Below are positions 55,140 to 64,000 of a stretch of DNA of 64,000 nt, in pieces (within the stretch, counting starts at the first letter, position 1; each line of letters begins with the position of its first letter). The notes below the pieces were generated by a model that had not been told where the DNA came from, searched no databases, and saw only the letters and a program-made list of their open reading frames with translations. The translations under genes were made by a program, and so were the position numbers. Location: the NCBI GenBank assembly GCA_948472945.1, contig CAOKVX010000001.1, positions 1 to 64,000 on the forward strand. Direction: 5' to 3'. Source of the DNA: an uncultured Clostridia bacterium. Lineage in GTDB: Bacteria; Bacillota; Clostridia; Lachnospirales; Lachnospiraceae.

Positions 55140-57962
55140 TTATGTGTGGTCGCTTATGAATTTTTCGGCGCTCATCTTGACGTCCATCATATAACTGTAG
55201 TAATCCTCAAGCAGCGGCTCTATGCCGGCAATGTCTTCGTTTTTTCCCATCATTTCAAGCGTTAGCGATTGTCTGGCAAGTTCATTTGCCGACACTATTG
55301 CCGCAACGCCTTTAAGGCCGTGGACTTCGATTACAAATGTTTTTATATCGTTAGGGAACGAAAAATTTATAATATCTTTTTTCTTAGGTATCGTATCACA
55401 GAAATTTCTGAGTGTTTTCAGGTATATCGGCATAGAGCCTATTCTGGCAAGACCTTCCTTGAAATCAATGTATTCGTCATCCCCGGAATCCAATTCCATA
55501 GAAGTGATGGAATCTCCGTGCCTGTAATCGAAACATTCCGTATTTTCATCAGGCGTAAGCCATTTATATAACAGGTCGTGAAGCTTGTAAATGTCAAGCG
55601 GCTTTGCAATGAAATCTGAAAATCCCATTTTTATAAACATTTCATCCGCATCGGAGGAGGCCCCGGCAGTGCAGGCGATGACCGGTATGTCATCGTATTT
55701 CCCGCCGTCTAGCTGTTTTATGGCGTTCATTGTCTCCTCGCCGTCCATTACCGGCATCATATGGTCCATAAGTATCATGTCGTACGCATTATTTTTGACT
55801 GAATTAATGGCGGCTTCGCCTGACGAAACCGTATCTATCTTCATTTTGTAAGGCTCCAGTATTCCTGTTGCAACCTGCAGGTTCATTACATTATCGTCAA
55901 CAATTAGAATATGTTTTTCAGGCATAGTAAATATTTTCAGCGGCTGGCCCATAGTATTTCTGCCGTCGTGAAGTTTTCTGCCGGTTAGATATGAGAATAT
56001 CTCAATCGCAAAAAGTGGAATATATATTGTCTCTCCCTGAATACCTGTGTTAAACGTCGATTTGACGAGTGAAATAAGCATGACATTGTCATTAAAATCC
56101 ATCTCGTCACGCAGCATTGCGATTGTGTCCGGGTCGGCAAGAACAAAATCATATGAATTTTGCGACAGCTTTTCGGAAAAATCATAGTTATCGTCTGCAA
56201 TATAAAAATCGGCATAAGAGTCCTCAAGGCAGAGTGAATAGTGCGTAGATAAAATTTGGGATTTTTCAAGTATAAGTATTTTTTTCTTCGCGCCGCTATC
56301 GCTGTATTCCGGCAGCAGGCGCTCTGACGAGGCGATTTTCTGCTTAATATTTACTGTGAAAACCGTGCCTTTCTGATATATGGAGTCAACGGTAATATCA
56401 CCGTCCATAAGCTTCGCAAACTGTTTTGCTATCGGCATGCCTAGTCCTGTGCCCTCTATATGTTTATTGTTTTCGGTATCAAGGCGCGCATAGTTTTCGA
56501 ATACAAAGCCTATTTCTTCTTTTTTGATTCCGATTCCTGTATCTTCTACAGATATTATGAGCCTGATTTCGTCATCCTTGAGATATTCACAGTCGACAGT
56601 AGTAGCAATGTGACCCTTTCTGGTATATTTTACGGCATTAGATATGACATTGTTTAGTATCTGCCTCACACGCAGGGAATCCCCGATTAGCTGCTTTGGA
56701 ACATATGATGCTATGCATACGGTAAAATCTATCGGTTTATCGTCAAGCCTTATTGTTGCGGAAGTTGTCGTGTCGTATATTATATCCTCAAGAAAATAAC
56801 TCTCGTTTATAAGCTCATACTTATTAGAGTTTAGTTTTGAAAAATCCAGAAGGTCGTTAATCATGGAAAGAAGATTTTTTCCTGAATCGGAGATATAAGC
56901 AATTTGTCTAAGCTGCCCCTCGTTAAGCTCAGAGTGTGATAAAATTTCGCTGACGCCAATAATTGTGTTTAGTGGAGTTCGGAGTTCATGACTTACATTT
57001 GCAAACATAAGAGACTGGCTCTCACGTATTTTTTTGCGGTTGATATCCTTAAATACAGGCAGCAGATATACAACTATTACAAGAACAAGCAGGAATACAT
57101 ACAGTGCAATATTTATATTTGTACGCATTCTGTATGATGAGGTGTCAATTGAAAGCGGGTCGGAACTCATGCTGATATACGCCGTCCATCCCGTGTTAGT
57201 GAGTGTGTTGGATGTTATAAACTGTATATGCTTTTCGCCCATTTGGCGGTAGACTGTTTTGTCGGCATCTGCAGAGCCGTTAATCCAGTTCATGAATGAT
57301 GAATCCTGCATTAGTGACTGGAGAGGCTTTATATTGTTTGCGGACAGAAATTTGGAATCTGAAGCTGCAATAATTGAATTGTTTTTATCGGTAATCATTA
57401 TCTGTGTGTCTTTAATATTTACATTTAGTGAATTTATAATTATGCCGGCGTCAATGAACTCGCATATTATGCCGATTGGAAAATCACTTGTCGCGGAGCA
57501 GATTGGGCGCGCAATAACAATATAGCGTTTTTCATCGCCGTCTACAGTCTCGTCATATGTGGTTGTAATACCGTATCCCTTTATTGCGGTCTTAAAAAAA
57601 TCGGTGCCGCTTACGTTAACCGATTCGTGAGAGTTGATAAGTTCCATATTGCCGCTGTTGTCGGCAATTCTATAGACAACCGTAGTATCGCGCATAGCCA
57701 TCTGTCTTAGGTAACGGTCCTGCTCCCGCGAACTTTCCATATAGTTAAGCGCATTAGATATAGATACTAGGTTGTTCTCGTATTTTTGAAGCGAGCTTTT
57801 GAGACTGTCTGATATAACGCGGCCAAGCACATTCACCGTATCAACGGTAAGTTGGTTGCCGTGGTCCCTAAGCTCCAGGCTGTTATTGTGTAAAGATACC
57901 GTAAATGAAGCCGTCAGCAAAAATACTATGACAATAAGAATAACAAGTCTATATTTTTTCAT
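55140..57962 (-). CDS. Hybrid sensor histidine kinase with Cache domain, two receivers and HPt
   Basis: About 940 residues from ATG 57962 (AAAGGA upstream). TM1 is about 5-25, an extracellular double-Cache-like sensor about 30-280, TM2 about 285-305. HisKA has His325 in FANVSHELRTPLNT; HATPase has NVISNAVKYTRKG, DTGIGIKKEE and GTGLGMPIAKQF. A first receiver (about 560-660, KKILILEKSQILST) lacks the usual acidic pocket and is probably degenerate. The second (HILIVDDNVMNLQVA, phospho-Asp in ILMDHMMPVMDG) is intact. A C-terminal HPt domain has His in VHGLKGVAAIV. This is a complete phosphorelay in one chain; the ligand and final output are unknown. Confidence 0.92.
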   Translation of the reverse strand: MKKYRLVILIVIVFLLTASFTVSLHNNSLELRDHGNQLTVDTVNVLGRVISDSLKSSLQKYENNLVSISNALNYMESSREQDRYLRQMAMRDTTVVYRIADNSGNMELINSHESVNVSGTDFFKTAIKGYGITTTYDETVDGDEKRYIVIARPICSATSDFPIGIICEFIDAGIIINSLNVNIKDTQIMITDKNNSIIAASDSKFLSANNIKPLQSLMQDSSFMNWINGSADADKTVYRQMGEKHIQFITSNTLTNTGWTAYISMSSDPLSIDTSSYRMRTNINIALYVFLLVLVIVVYLLPVFKDINRKKIRESQSLMFANVSHELRTPLNTIIGVSEILSHSELNEGQLRQIAYISDSGKNLLSMINDLLDFSKLNSNKYELINESYFLEDIIYDTTTSATIRLDDKPIDFTVCIASYVPKQLIGDSLRVRQILNNVISNAVKYTRKGHIATTVDCEYLKDDEIRLIISVEDTGIGIKKEEIGFVFENYARLDTENNKHIEGTGLGMPIAKQFAKLMDGDITVDSIYQKGTVFTVNIKQKIASSERLLPEYSDSGAKKKILILEKSQILSTHYSLCLEDSYADFYIADDNYDFSEKLSQNSYDFVLADPDTIAMLRDEMDFNDNVMLISLVKSTFNTGIQGETIYIPLFAIEIFSYLTGRKLHDGRNTMGQPLKIFTMPEKHILIVDDNVMNLQVATGILEPYKMKIDTVSSGEAAINSVKNNAYDMILMDHMMPVMDGEETMNAIKQLDGGKYDDIPVIACTAGASSDADEMFIKMGFSDFIAKPLDIYKLHDLLYKWLTPDENTECFDYRHGDSITSMELDSGDDEYIDFKEGLARIGSMPIYLKTLRNFCDTIPKKKDIINFSFPNDIKTFVIEVHGLKGVAAIVSANELARQSLTLEMMGKNEDIAGIEPLLEDYYSYMMDVKMSAEKFISDHT

Positions 57963-58226
57963 TGTGTACATCCTTTTAGGTATTTGTATCGTATTTTAAA
58001 TTCCGGTTGTTTAAAATAGTATAACATTAGAAGTTGACAGATGCAAATATAAGCGGTATTTAATTATATATTATATAGTATATATTTTATATAGTAGTGA
58101 GGTTAATAGCAGCGCAGTTTGTCTATCGTAAAAAAAAATAGTGTTAACTTATCAGCAGCCATATATTGAAAAAATCAGTTGCAGAATATATACTATATGC
58201 ATATTATATTTAAAAGGGTGAATTAA

Positions 58227-58955
58227 ATGGGAAGTCGTAAAGTGGCAGCGGTATTTTTGGCATTAGTTATAGGATTTACCTCAGGGATGGTTTTAAATGT
58301 AAAGACAAGCCATGCGAAGACGGTGTACAGGGATGGGTTTTCTTATGGTAAGATTACAAAGAGCATAAAAAAGAGAATTAACGGAGTATCTTACAAGAAA
58401 AATAAATATATAACATATGGGGACTTGAGATATGTGAAAGTAAAGTATTATAATTACAGGGGTAAAGAAAAAGAAGGGGAGCTTATCGTCAACAAACTGA
58501 TTGCGAAAGATATTGTAGAGATATTTTATGAGCTGTACGAGATAAAATATCCAATCAGGCGTATAAGGCTTGTTGACGAGTATGACGCCGACGACAATAA
58601 GTCTATGGCGGCAGATAACACGTCCTCGTTTAATTACAGGATTATAGCCGGTTCTAAAAACAGTCTTTCCATGCACGCGCTTGGGCTTGCGCTGGACATT
58701 AATCCAAAGATTAATCCTTGTGTTGGCGGAGCACATGGCATAGTGCCTCCTAACGGAAAGCCGTACGCACAGAGAGACGCTTCAAAATGCAGTGGTAAGT
58801 ATGCGGATAAAATGATACATAAAAATGACGAGGCATATAAAATATTTAAAAAACATGGTTTTTTCTGGGGAGGAGAATGGGATAATATGAAAGATTATCA
58901 GCATTTTTATAAAGTTGCCGGGAAATATAAAAAAATTGGCAGGTATGAATGGTAG
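58227..58955 (+). CDS. Secreted M15 family peptidase (VanY/endolysin-like)
   Basis: A 242-residue protein with an N-terminal signal peptide (KVAAVFLALVIGFTSGMVL, residues 5-23). The C-terminal domain is Peptidase_M15_4: zinc ligands His and Asp in SMHALGLALDINP and a further His in WDNMKDYQHF, with YRIIAGSKN as the substrate strand. Such enzymes cut L-Ala-D-Glu or D-Ala-D-Ala bonds in peptidoglycan. It is 33 bases upstream of the ASST-like gene and probably in the same operon. Confidence 0.88.
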   Translation: MGSRKVAAVFLALVIGFTSGMVLNVKTSHAKTVYRDGFSYGKITKSIKKRINGVSYKKNKYITYGDLRYVKVKYYNYRGKEKEGELIVNKLIAKDIVEIFYELYEIKYPIRRIRLVDEYDADDNKSMAADNTSSFNYRIIAGSKNSLSMHALGLALDINPKINPCVGGAHGIVPPNGKPYAQRDASKCSGKYADKMIHKNDEAYKIFKKHGFFWGGEWDNMKDYQHFYKVAGKYKKIGRYEW

Positions 58956-58988
58956 AATTAATATATACGGCCGGGGGAGATTGAGCAG

Positions 58989-60761
58989 ATGAAGAAAACA
59001 GTTATTTCTATAGTTGTAGTGAGTATTTTAATGATTTTGGGCTTTGCAGTATTTTTATATATGATGAATAGGAACAGTGAAAAGCTGCGGGACGAGCAGA
59101 CGCGTGCCGGTGAGGAGGAAAGCGGAATAGCGTCGCTTCAGGAGGAGCATTTTGCGCTGAATCTGCCGGCAGCCACAGAGGTGGCCGAGCTAATAGTTGC
59201 AGGCGGACAGGCTAATGTGCTTTTGTTTGGCAACGCGGGCGCTACAGATATATATAACGTGAATCATACTGCACAGATAAAAGCCCAGCTTCAGAGGATG
59301 CAGAGCAAAAAAGAGTATACGTTTAAGGAGCCTCTGCTTTCATACAATCCTTACGGAACAAATACGTGCGGACTGTATATTTATTTTGAGACAGAGGGAA
59401 AAAGCTATCTCAAATATACCGTGTCGGTGCCTGATGAAAATATTCCTGATTTTACACGGACAATGAAAGAAAATGCGGTTAACGGGAAAAATGCATATGA
59501 ATATCTTCTCACCGGGCTTATTCCGGGAATGGAGAATTATGTCAGGCTGCGTCTTATGTCGGACGACGGAGCGGAGGTTGAGACTGTTGTATACAAAATA
59601 AATATGCCGGCTTCGCCTTTCGGCAACCCATCGTCGGTGGCATGCAGCTATTCAGGGGAACCGAAGTCTGTCAGCAATGGACTGTATTATATGTACGGGT
59701 GCGGAAGCGCCAGTATTCCTGCGTATGATAATGCCGGATATCTCAGGGAGGAGATTCCGCTTATTGAGAACAATGCGATAGGCCTTGTAATTGGAGAGGC
59801 GGGTATGTATGTCGCGCCGTCCGGCGGATGTGTGGCTAAGCTTTCGGTCACGGGAGAGGTGATATCGGTTGTCAACACGACAGGCTACACGATAACTTCC
59901 GATATCGACTATAACGGAATGGGTCAGGTGATGTGCGTTGCGGGCAGACAGGACAGGAAGACGACGGGCGATGTAATAATATCGGCTGATATGGAAACAG
60001 GACAGGTAAATGAAGTCGCCGATTTTAGAAAACTTTTGCGCCGTTTTTATAAGCTGTACGCTAAAGCTGACAAAAAATCCGACTGGCTTGGAATCAACAG
60101 TATGGTATTCTTTGACAAACAGGATATAATAGTGAGCGCCGGAGGCATATCGTCAATTATTAAAATAGACAATGTTACGAGCAAAAATCCTGTTGTCAAC
60201 TATGTTATCGGCGACATGGGTACTTGGGAGAGCGCAGGTATGGCCGATAAACTTCTGGCAAAGAGCGATGAGACGGAGGATGAAAATACCGACGGTCAGG
60301 AAGAAAACGCTGAGGGGGAAGGAGCGGCAGACTCCGGTGAGATAGTTAATATACTTGATCAGTTTGCAGCGGGCGATGAACCGTTCGGCAATCCGAGAAA
60401 CCAGATAGGAGCTATTCCTTATGTTAATGCTGAAATTGAAAATGCCGTTGACGAGGCGGGTAATTTTGTTCCGGTGACAAGTTATTACCTGAGTACGGTG
60501 AGCGGCAACGACGGCGTGTCGTCCGAATACTGGAGATACAAGATAGACGAGGAGGGCAGAACCTGCGCGCTCACAAGGCAGCAGAACGTGCAGCCTGTTT
60601 CGTCCGGAGGTTCGCTGTGCCAGTCGGGAGTAAACTATGTCGTAGGAGACAGCGCTTTAGGCGTGTATGAAACCGATGTAAATGGAAATAACTATATACA
60701 TCTGGGTGTAAATGCCGTAAGATGTGATAAATATTCAATGAAAGATTACCGTTTCCGTTAA
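58989..60761 (+). CDS. Membrane-anchored ASST-like beta-propeller protein, catalytic residues missing
   Basis: A 590-residue protein. One membrane anchor (VVVSILMILGFAVFLYMM, about 9-26) is followed by a coiled linker and an arylsulfotransferase-N-like beta-sandwich (about 110-210), then a propeller that follows the ASST layout. But the stretch where ASST enzymes have HHD reads TSDIDYNG (about 303-310), the HxNS site reads WLGINSM (about 366-372), and the SRH/Q strand reads IVSAGGISSI (381-390). The histidines and arginine of the active site are therefore absent. An acidic insert occurs near 425-455. It is likely a pseudoenzyme with a binding role. Confidence 0.65.
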   Translation: MKKTVISIVVVSILMILGFAVFLYMMNRNSEKLRDEQTRAGEEESGIASLQEEHFALNLPAATEVAELIVAGGQANVLLFGNAGATDIYNVNHTAQIKAQLQRMQSKKEYTFKEPLLSYNPYGTNTCGLYIYFETEGKSYLKYTVSVPDENIPDFTRTMKENAVNGKNAYEYLLTGLIPGMENYVRLRLMSDDGAEVETVVYKINMPASPFGNPSSVACSYSGEPKSVSNGLYYMYGCGSASIPAYDNAGYLREEIPLIENNAIGLVIGEAGMYVAPSGGCVAKLSVTGEVISVVNTTGYTITSDIDYNGMGQVMCVAGRQDRKTTGDVIISADMETGQVNEVADFRKLLRRFYKLYAKADKKSDWLGINSMVFFDKQDIIVSAGGISSIIKIDNVTSKNPVVNYVIGDMGTWESAGMADKLLAKSDETEDENTDGQEENAEGEGAADSGEIVNILDQFAAGDEPFGNPRNQIGAIPYVNAEIENAVDEAGNFVPVTSYYLSTVSGNDGVSSEYWRYKIDEEGRTCALTRQQNVQPVSSGGSLCQSGVNYVVGDSALGVYETDVNGNNYIHLGVNAVRCDKYSMKDYRFR

Positions 60762-60806
60762 TTAATAACAATGCATTTTCAAGATACCGTTTTCATAAAA
60801 AAACAC

Positions 60807-60835
60807 TTGTTAATGATGGATATAATTGGTATACT
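60807..60835 (+). promoter_or_regulatory. Promoter of araD
   Basis: TTGTTA, 17 bases, TATACT, 50 bases before the araD start codon. Confidence 0.5.
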
Positions 60836-60884
60836 ATATATACTTGTAAACTTTAGTTTTAAGAAAGGATGATTAATAGTCATT

Positions 60885-61583
60885 ATGTTATCAGAATTAA
60901 AAGAAAAAGTATATGAAGCTAATATGGAGCTTTGGAGAAAGGGTATGGTTATATATACCTGGGGTAACGTAAGTGGTATTGACAGTGACAAAGGACTTGT
61001 AGTTATTAAGCCAAGCGGCGTTGACTACGATACAATGAAGCCTGAAGATATGGTTGTTGTGGACCTCAACGGAAATGTTGTTGAGGGAAAGATGCGTCCG
61101 TCGTCAGACACTCCTACACATGTTGTGCTTTATAAGCAATATCCGCAGATGGGTGGAATCGTACATACACATTCTACGCACGCCGTTGCATTTGCTCAGG
61201 CAGGAAAGCCTATTACTGCGCTTGGAACGACACATGCGGATTATTTCTTTGGAGATATTCCGTGTACCAGAAGCCTCACTGAGGAAGAAGTAAGCGAATC
61301 ATACGAGGAGAATACGGGAAAGGTTATTATTGAGACGTTTGACGGTATCGACCCTATGGCGGTTCCGGGAGTAGTGTGCAAGAATCACGGACCGTTCGCG
61401 TGGGGAAAGACTCCTGACGAGGCGGTATATAATTCCGTAGTAATGGAGAAAGTTGCCGAGATGGCATACATTACGTATGGAATCAATCCTAATGTCGACA
61501 GGGCTCCGCAGTATATAATGGACAAGCATTATTATAGAAAACATGGACCAAATGCATATTATGGCCAAGGTGGGGAACATTAA
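60885..61583 (+). CDS. araD: L-ribulose-5-phosphate 4-epimerase
   Basis: A 232-residue class II aldolase/epimerase. Zinc ligands are the His pair in [10 protein letters not shown] and a later His in [33 protein letters not shown] is the phosphate-binding start, and [18 protein letters not shown] is specific to AraD. It converts L-ribulose-5-phosphate to D-xylulose-5-phosphate in arabinose catabolism. It is followed by the two transketolase genes, the next pentose step. Confidence 0.95.
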   Translation: MLSELKEKVYEANMELWRKGMVIYTWGNVSGIDSDKGLVVIKPSGVDYDTMKPEDMVVVDLNGNVVEGKMRPSSDTPTHVVLYKQYPQMGGIVHTHSTHAVAFAQAGKPITALGTTHADYFFGDIPCTRSLTEEEVSESYEENTGKVIIETFDGIDPMAVPGVVCKNHGPFAWGKTPDEAVYNSVVMEKVAEMAYITYGINPNVDRAPQYIMDKHYYRKHGPNAYYGQGGEH

Positions 61584-61630
61584 TCCTGCTATATGCTATA
61601 TATGTAAAAAAATATGAAAGGTGATTTGAA

Positions 61631-62455
61631 ATGGATAATTTACAATTAAAAAAGACGGCTAATGAAGTCCGTAAAGGCATTGTAACAGCAGTATATAATG
61701 CAAAGTCAGGCCATCCGGGCGGCTCACTTTCAGCAGCAGATATATATACATATCTGTATTTCGAGGAGCTCAACGTAGACCCAAAAGAGCCTGACAAGGC
61801 TGACAGGGACAGATTTGTATTATCAAAGGGACACACGGCGCCGGGTTATTACTCTGCGCTTGCAAACAGGGGATTTTTCCCGGTTGACGACCTCAAGACG
61901 CTTCGTCATACAGGTTCATATCTTCAGGGACATCCTAATATGAATGATGTTCCGGGTGTAGACATGTCAAGCGGCTCGCTCGGACAGGGAATTTCTGCGG
62001 CGGTGGGAATGGCTCTCTCCGCAAAGCTTTCAGGTGATGACTACCGTGTATATACGCTTCTTGGAGACGGTGAAATTCAGGAAGGACAGGTTTGGGAGGC
62101 GTCAATGTTTGCCGGACATAGAAAGCTCGATAATCTTGTGGTAATCGTTGACAACAACGGACTGCAGATTGACGGTAAAATTGAGGACGTATGTTCACCT
62201 TATCCGATTGACAAGAAGTTTGAAGCATTCAATTTCCACGTAATAAATATTTACGGACATGACTTTGACCAGATAAGGGCAGCCTTTAAGGAGGCCAAAG
62301 AAACTAAAGGTATGCCTACGGCAATTATCGCAAAGACCGTAAAGGGCAGAGGCGTGTCATTTATGGAAAACAATGCAGGATGGCATGGAAAAGCTCCTAA
62401 TGATGATGAGTTTGGTACTGCTATGGCAGATTTAGAGAAAGCAGGTGAAAAATAA
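61631..62455 (+). CDS. tktA: Transketolase, N-terminal subunit
   Basis: A 274-residue subunit with the thiamine-diphosphate pyrophosphate domain: HPGGSLSAADIYTYLYF, SKGHTAPGYYSAL, SSGSLGQGISAAVGMAL and the ThDP motif GDGEIQEGQ..NNG. The C-terminal half of the enzyme is a separate gene whose ATG overlaps this stop (ATAATGG), as usual in Clostridia. It transfers two-carbon units between pentose and hexose phosphates. Confidence 0.95.
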   Translation: MDNLQLKKTANEVRKGIVTAVYNAKSGHPGGSLSAADIYTYLYFEELNVDPKEPDKADRDRFVLSKGHTAPGYYSALANRGFFPVDDLKTLRHTGSYLQGHPNMNDVPGVDMSSGSLGQGISAAVGMALSAKLSGDDYRVYTLLGDGEIQEGQVWEASMFAGHRKLDNLVVIVDNNGLQIDGKIEDVCSPYPIDKKFEAFNFHVINIYGHDFDQIRAAFKEAKETKGMPTAIIAKTVKGRGVSFMENNAGWHGKAPNDDEFGTAMADLEKAGEK

Positions 62456-63396
62456 TGGCAGAGGTTAAAATGATTGCAACAAGACAGAGCTATGGCAATG
62501 CGCTTGCAGAGTACGGTGCTGAATATGATAACCTTGTAGTTCTTGACGCGGACCTTGCGGGAGCTACACAGACCGGTATTTTCAAGAAAGCATTCCCTGA
62601 AAGACATATAGACTGTGGAATTGCCGAGTGTAATATGGCTGGTATCGCTGCAGGACTTGCTACTACCGGAAAGATTCCTTTTATGAGTACATTTGCTATG
62701 TTCGCTGCGGGACGTGCATTTGAGCAGGTGCGTAACTCAATCGGATATCCGCACCTTAACGTAAAGATAGGCGCTACACATGCGGGAATATCCGTAGGTG
62801 AGGACGGCGCGTCGCACCAGTGCTGTGAGGACGTAGCCCTTATGAGGACAATTCCGGGAATGACGGTTATAGTTCCTTCGGACGACGTGGAAGCTAAGGC
62901 GGCAGTTAAGGCTGCTATTGAGATGGAGGGACCTTGTTATTTAAGGTTTGGAAGGCTTGCAGTGCCTGTAATTAACGACAATGAAGATTACAAATTTGAG
63001 ATAGGTAAAGGTATTGTGCTCCGCGAAGGAAAAGACGTAACCCTTATAGCTTCAGGACTTGAGGTTGCCGAGACGCTTGCTGCTGCTGAGAAACTTGCTG
63101 CTGATGGAATTGACGCAAAGGTCATAAACATCCATACAATTAAACCGCTCGACAACGAACTTGTTATCGCTTCTGCGAAAGAGACCAGAAAGGTTGTAAC
63201 AATTGAGGAACATTCCGTAATCGGAGGACTTGGAAGCGCAGTCTGCGACGTCCTTTCAGAGAACTGTCCTGTAAAGGTTCTCAAGATTGGCGTTGAAGAT
63301 ACATTCGGCGAGTCGGGTCCGGCCAAGGAGCTTATCAAGAAATATGAGCTTGATTCGGAAGGCATATATAAGAAAGTAAAAGCTTTCATGGCTTAA
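62455..63396 (+). CDS. tktB: Transketolase, C-terminal subunit
   Basis: A 313-residue subunit with the pyrimidine-binding domain: IDCGIAECNMAGIAAGLA (catalytic Glu), THAGISVGEDGASHQCCED, and the C-terminal transketolase domain (TIEEHSVIGGLGSAV). Its start overlaps the stop of the N-terminal subunit gene by one base, so the subunits are made in equal amounts. Ends a likely araD-tkt-tkt operon. Confidence 0.95.
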   Translation: MAEVKMIATRQSYGNALAEYGAEYDNLVVLDADLAGATQTGIFKKAFPERHIDCGIAECNMAGIAAGLATTGKIPFMSTFAMFAAGRAFEQVRNSIGYPHLNVKIGATHAGISVGEDGASHQCCEDVALMRTIPGMTVIVPSDDVEAKAAVKAAIEMEGPCYLRFGRLAVPVINDNEDYKFEIGKGIVLREGKDVTLIASGLEVAETLAAAEKLAADGIDAKVINIHTIKPLDNELVIASAKETRKVVTIEEHSVIGGLGSAVCDVLSENCPVKVLKIGVEDTFGESGPAKELIKKYELDSEGIYKKVKAFMA

Positions 63397-63473
63397 TATA
63401 ACTATATAATATGATATTTATTCCTGTCGGCAATTATTGTATGATTATCCGGACGCTGACAGGGCAAAAAATT

Positions 63474-63500
63474 ATGGGGCGGTTTTTCCGCCCCATTTTA
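63474..63500. terminator. Bidirectional terminator after the transketolase genes
   Basis: ATGGGGCGG pairs with CCGCCCCAT around TTTTT, followed by TTTATTT; A-rich sequence on the left serves the minus-strand gene. Confidence 0.88.
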
Positions 63501-63501
63501 T

Positions 63502-64000
63502 TTAATGCTTAGCCATATCAAGATGCTGAATTGTTCCGGCCATACCGTTTTCATATAGAAAAATACCGGTCTTCCTTATTCTTGCATTGACCCTGTTATC
63601 TGTTTCTGAGTTCAAGGAAAAGTCCGTATCGGAATTTCCAAGGTATATCGCACCGATGCCTGCTGCTGATATAGGTATAAGAATATCCCTGCCGGACGAA
63701 TCTTTAGACCATATTTTGAGCGCTCCGAATATGGCATCCGCCTCGTCAATCCAACCGTTGCCGTCAAGGTCGTATGCCGCAAGGTCGGCGAATCCGTCGC
63801 CGCTTGAGGTACCGAAAAGCTCCGAGCCGTCGTTTATAATGCCGTCGTTGTTTTTGTCAAGCGCCAGAAAACCGCTGCCTGACGCAAGACCTGATATTTT
63901 GTCTTTTATTCCGTCTGCGTCAATGTCAAAATAAAATACTTGGTCTGTCACATCGGCATTGAGGCTGTCCAGATTTATTACTAGCGGGTCGCACAGGGAT
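63502..64000 (-). CDS. Calcium-binding EF-hand/dockerin-like protein, 5' end outside the window
   Basis: The frame is open to the right edge; a GTG at 63951 is probably internal because the codons before it (DPLVINLDSLNAD) continue the family pattern DPLVxDLDxDG. Two EF-hand-like calcium loops are DKNNDGIINDGSE (followed by LFG) and DLDGNGWIDEADA (followed by IFG), and YFDIDADGIKDK is a third Asp-rich loop. This DPLVxDLDG...GFLALDKNxDGxIxxGSELFG module occurs at the C-terminus of large secreted RTX/haemolysin-like or adhesin proteins. Only the last about 165 residues are seen. Confidence 0.82.
   Translation of the reverse strand, partial: SLCDPLVINLDSLNADVTDQVFYFDIDADGIKDKISGLASGSGFLALDKNNDGIINDGSELFGTSSGDGFADLAAYDLDGNGWIDEADAIFGALKIWSKDSSGRDILIPISAAGIGAIYLGNSDTDFSLNSETDNRVNARIRKTGIFLYENGMAGTIQHLDMAKH

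Overview
The window looks like a chromosomal piece of an anaerobic Firmicute of the family Lachnospiraceae. The evidence is gene content and order (tig-clpP-clpX-lon-ysxC; rho-rpmE-DUF1385-prmC-prfA), AG-rich Shine-Dalgarno sites, AT-rich spacers, a transketolase split into two genes, a DUF4364 regulator and a secondary-alcohol dehydrogenase of the clostridial type. Several xylan-related genes suggest a plant-fibre degrader. Genus cannot be fixed from sequence alone. No tRNA, rRNA or CRISPR array was seen.

Layout. 1-6640 is an accessory region: the start of an ABC ATPase with its GntR repressor, an ArsR/ArsP/redox-protein arsenic cluster with a broken arsC, a methyltransferase, an Spx/ArsC-like protein, gene fragments and a tyrosine recombinase carrying a nonsense codon. 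6640-10122 holds the most unusual locus: two DUF2589 proteins, then a stand-alone glycosyltransferase resembling the catalytic domain of large clostridial glucosylating toxins (TcdA/TcdB type), whose ribosome-binding site lies inside a hairpin, then a small unknown protein. 10196-20744 carries rarA, an alcohol dehydrogenase, a secreted CE1-type esterase, a GH43 enzyme, a chemoreceptor, glmM and a GH8 exo-oligoxylanase. 20807-29239 is the protein-quality-control block ending in ysxC and a secreted NlpC/P60 enzyme. 29272-30812 (minus) has DUF4364 and radical-SAM genes. 31239-36601 is the rho-to-prfA block. 37194-40462 has an interrupted secreted cysteine-peptidase-like gene with GBS Bsp-like repeats, a small secreted protein and folA. 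40628-44095 (minus) has an amino-acid ABC importer and a cation exchanger behind a probable yybP-ykoY (Mn2+) riboswitch. 44812-49737 has pyrE, a TadZ/CpaE-like protein, a CorC/HlyC protein and an ABC-F protein. 49856-52096 is htpG behind a CIRCE element. 52294-64000 has an amidase, a PIG-V-like mannosyltransferase, a large hybrid histidine kinase, an M15 peptidase, an ASST-like protein lacking its catalytic residues, araD, split transketolase and the end of a calcium-binding protein.

How the genes fit together. Esterase, GH43, GH8, AraD and transketolase form a plausible route from feruloylated arabinoxylan through xylose and arabinose to the pentose phosphate pathway, although they are not one operon. 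The intergenic DNA carries two families of dispersed repeats: long palindromes with a CTCAACGGCGCC core and elements with an ATTCCCGCG..GCGGTCC end. The best candidate for an undescribed system is the DUF2589-DUF2589-glycosyltransferase locus.
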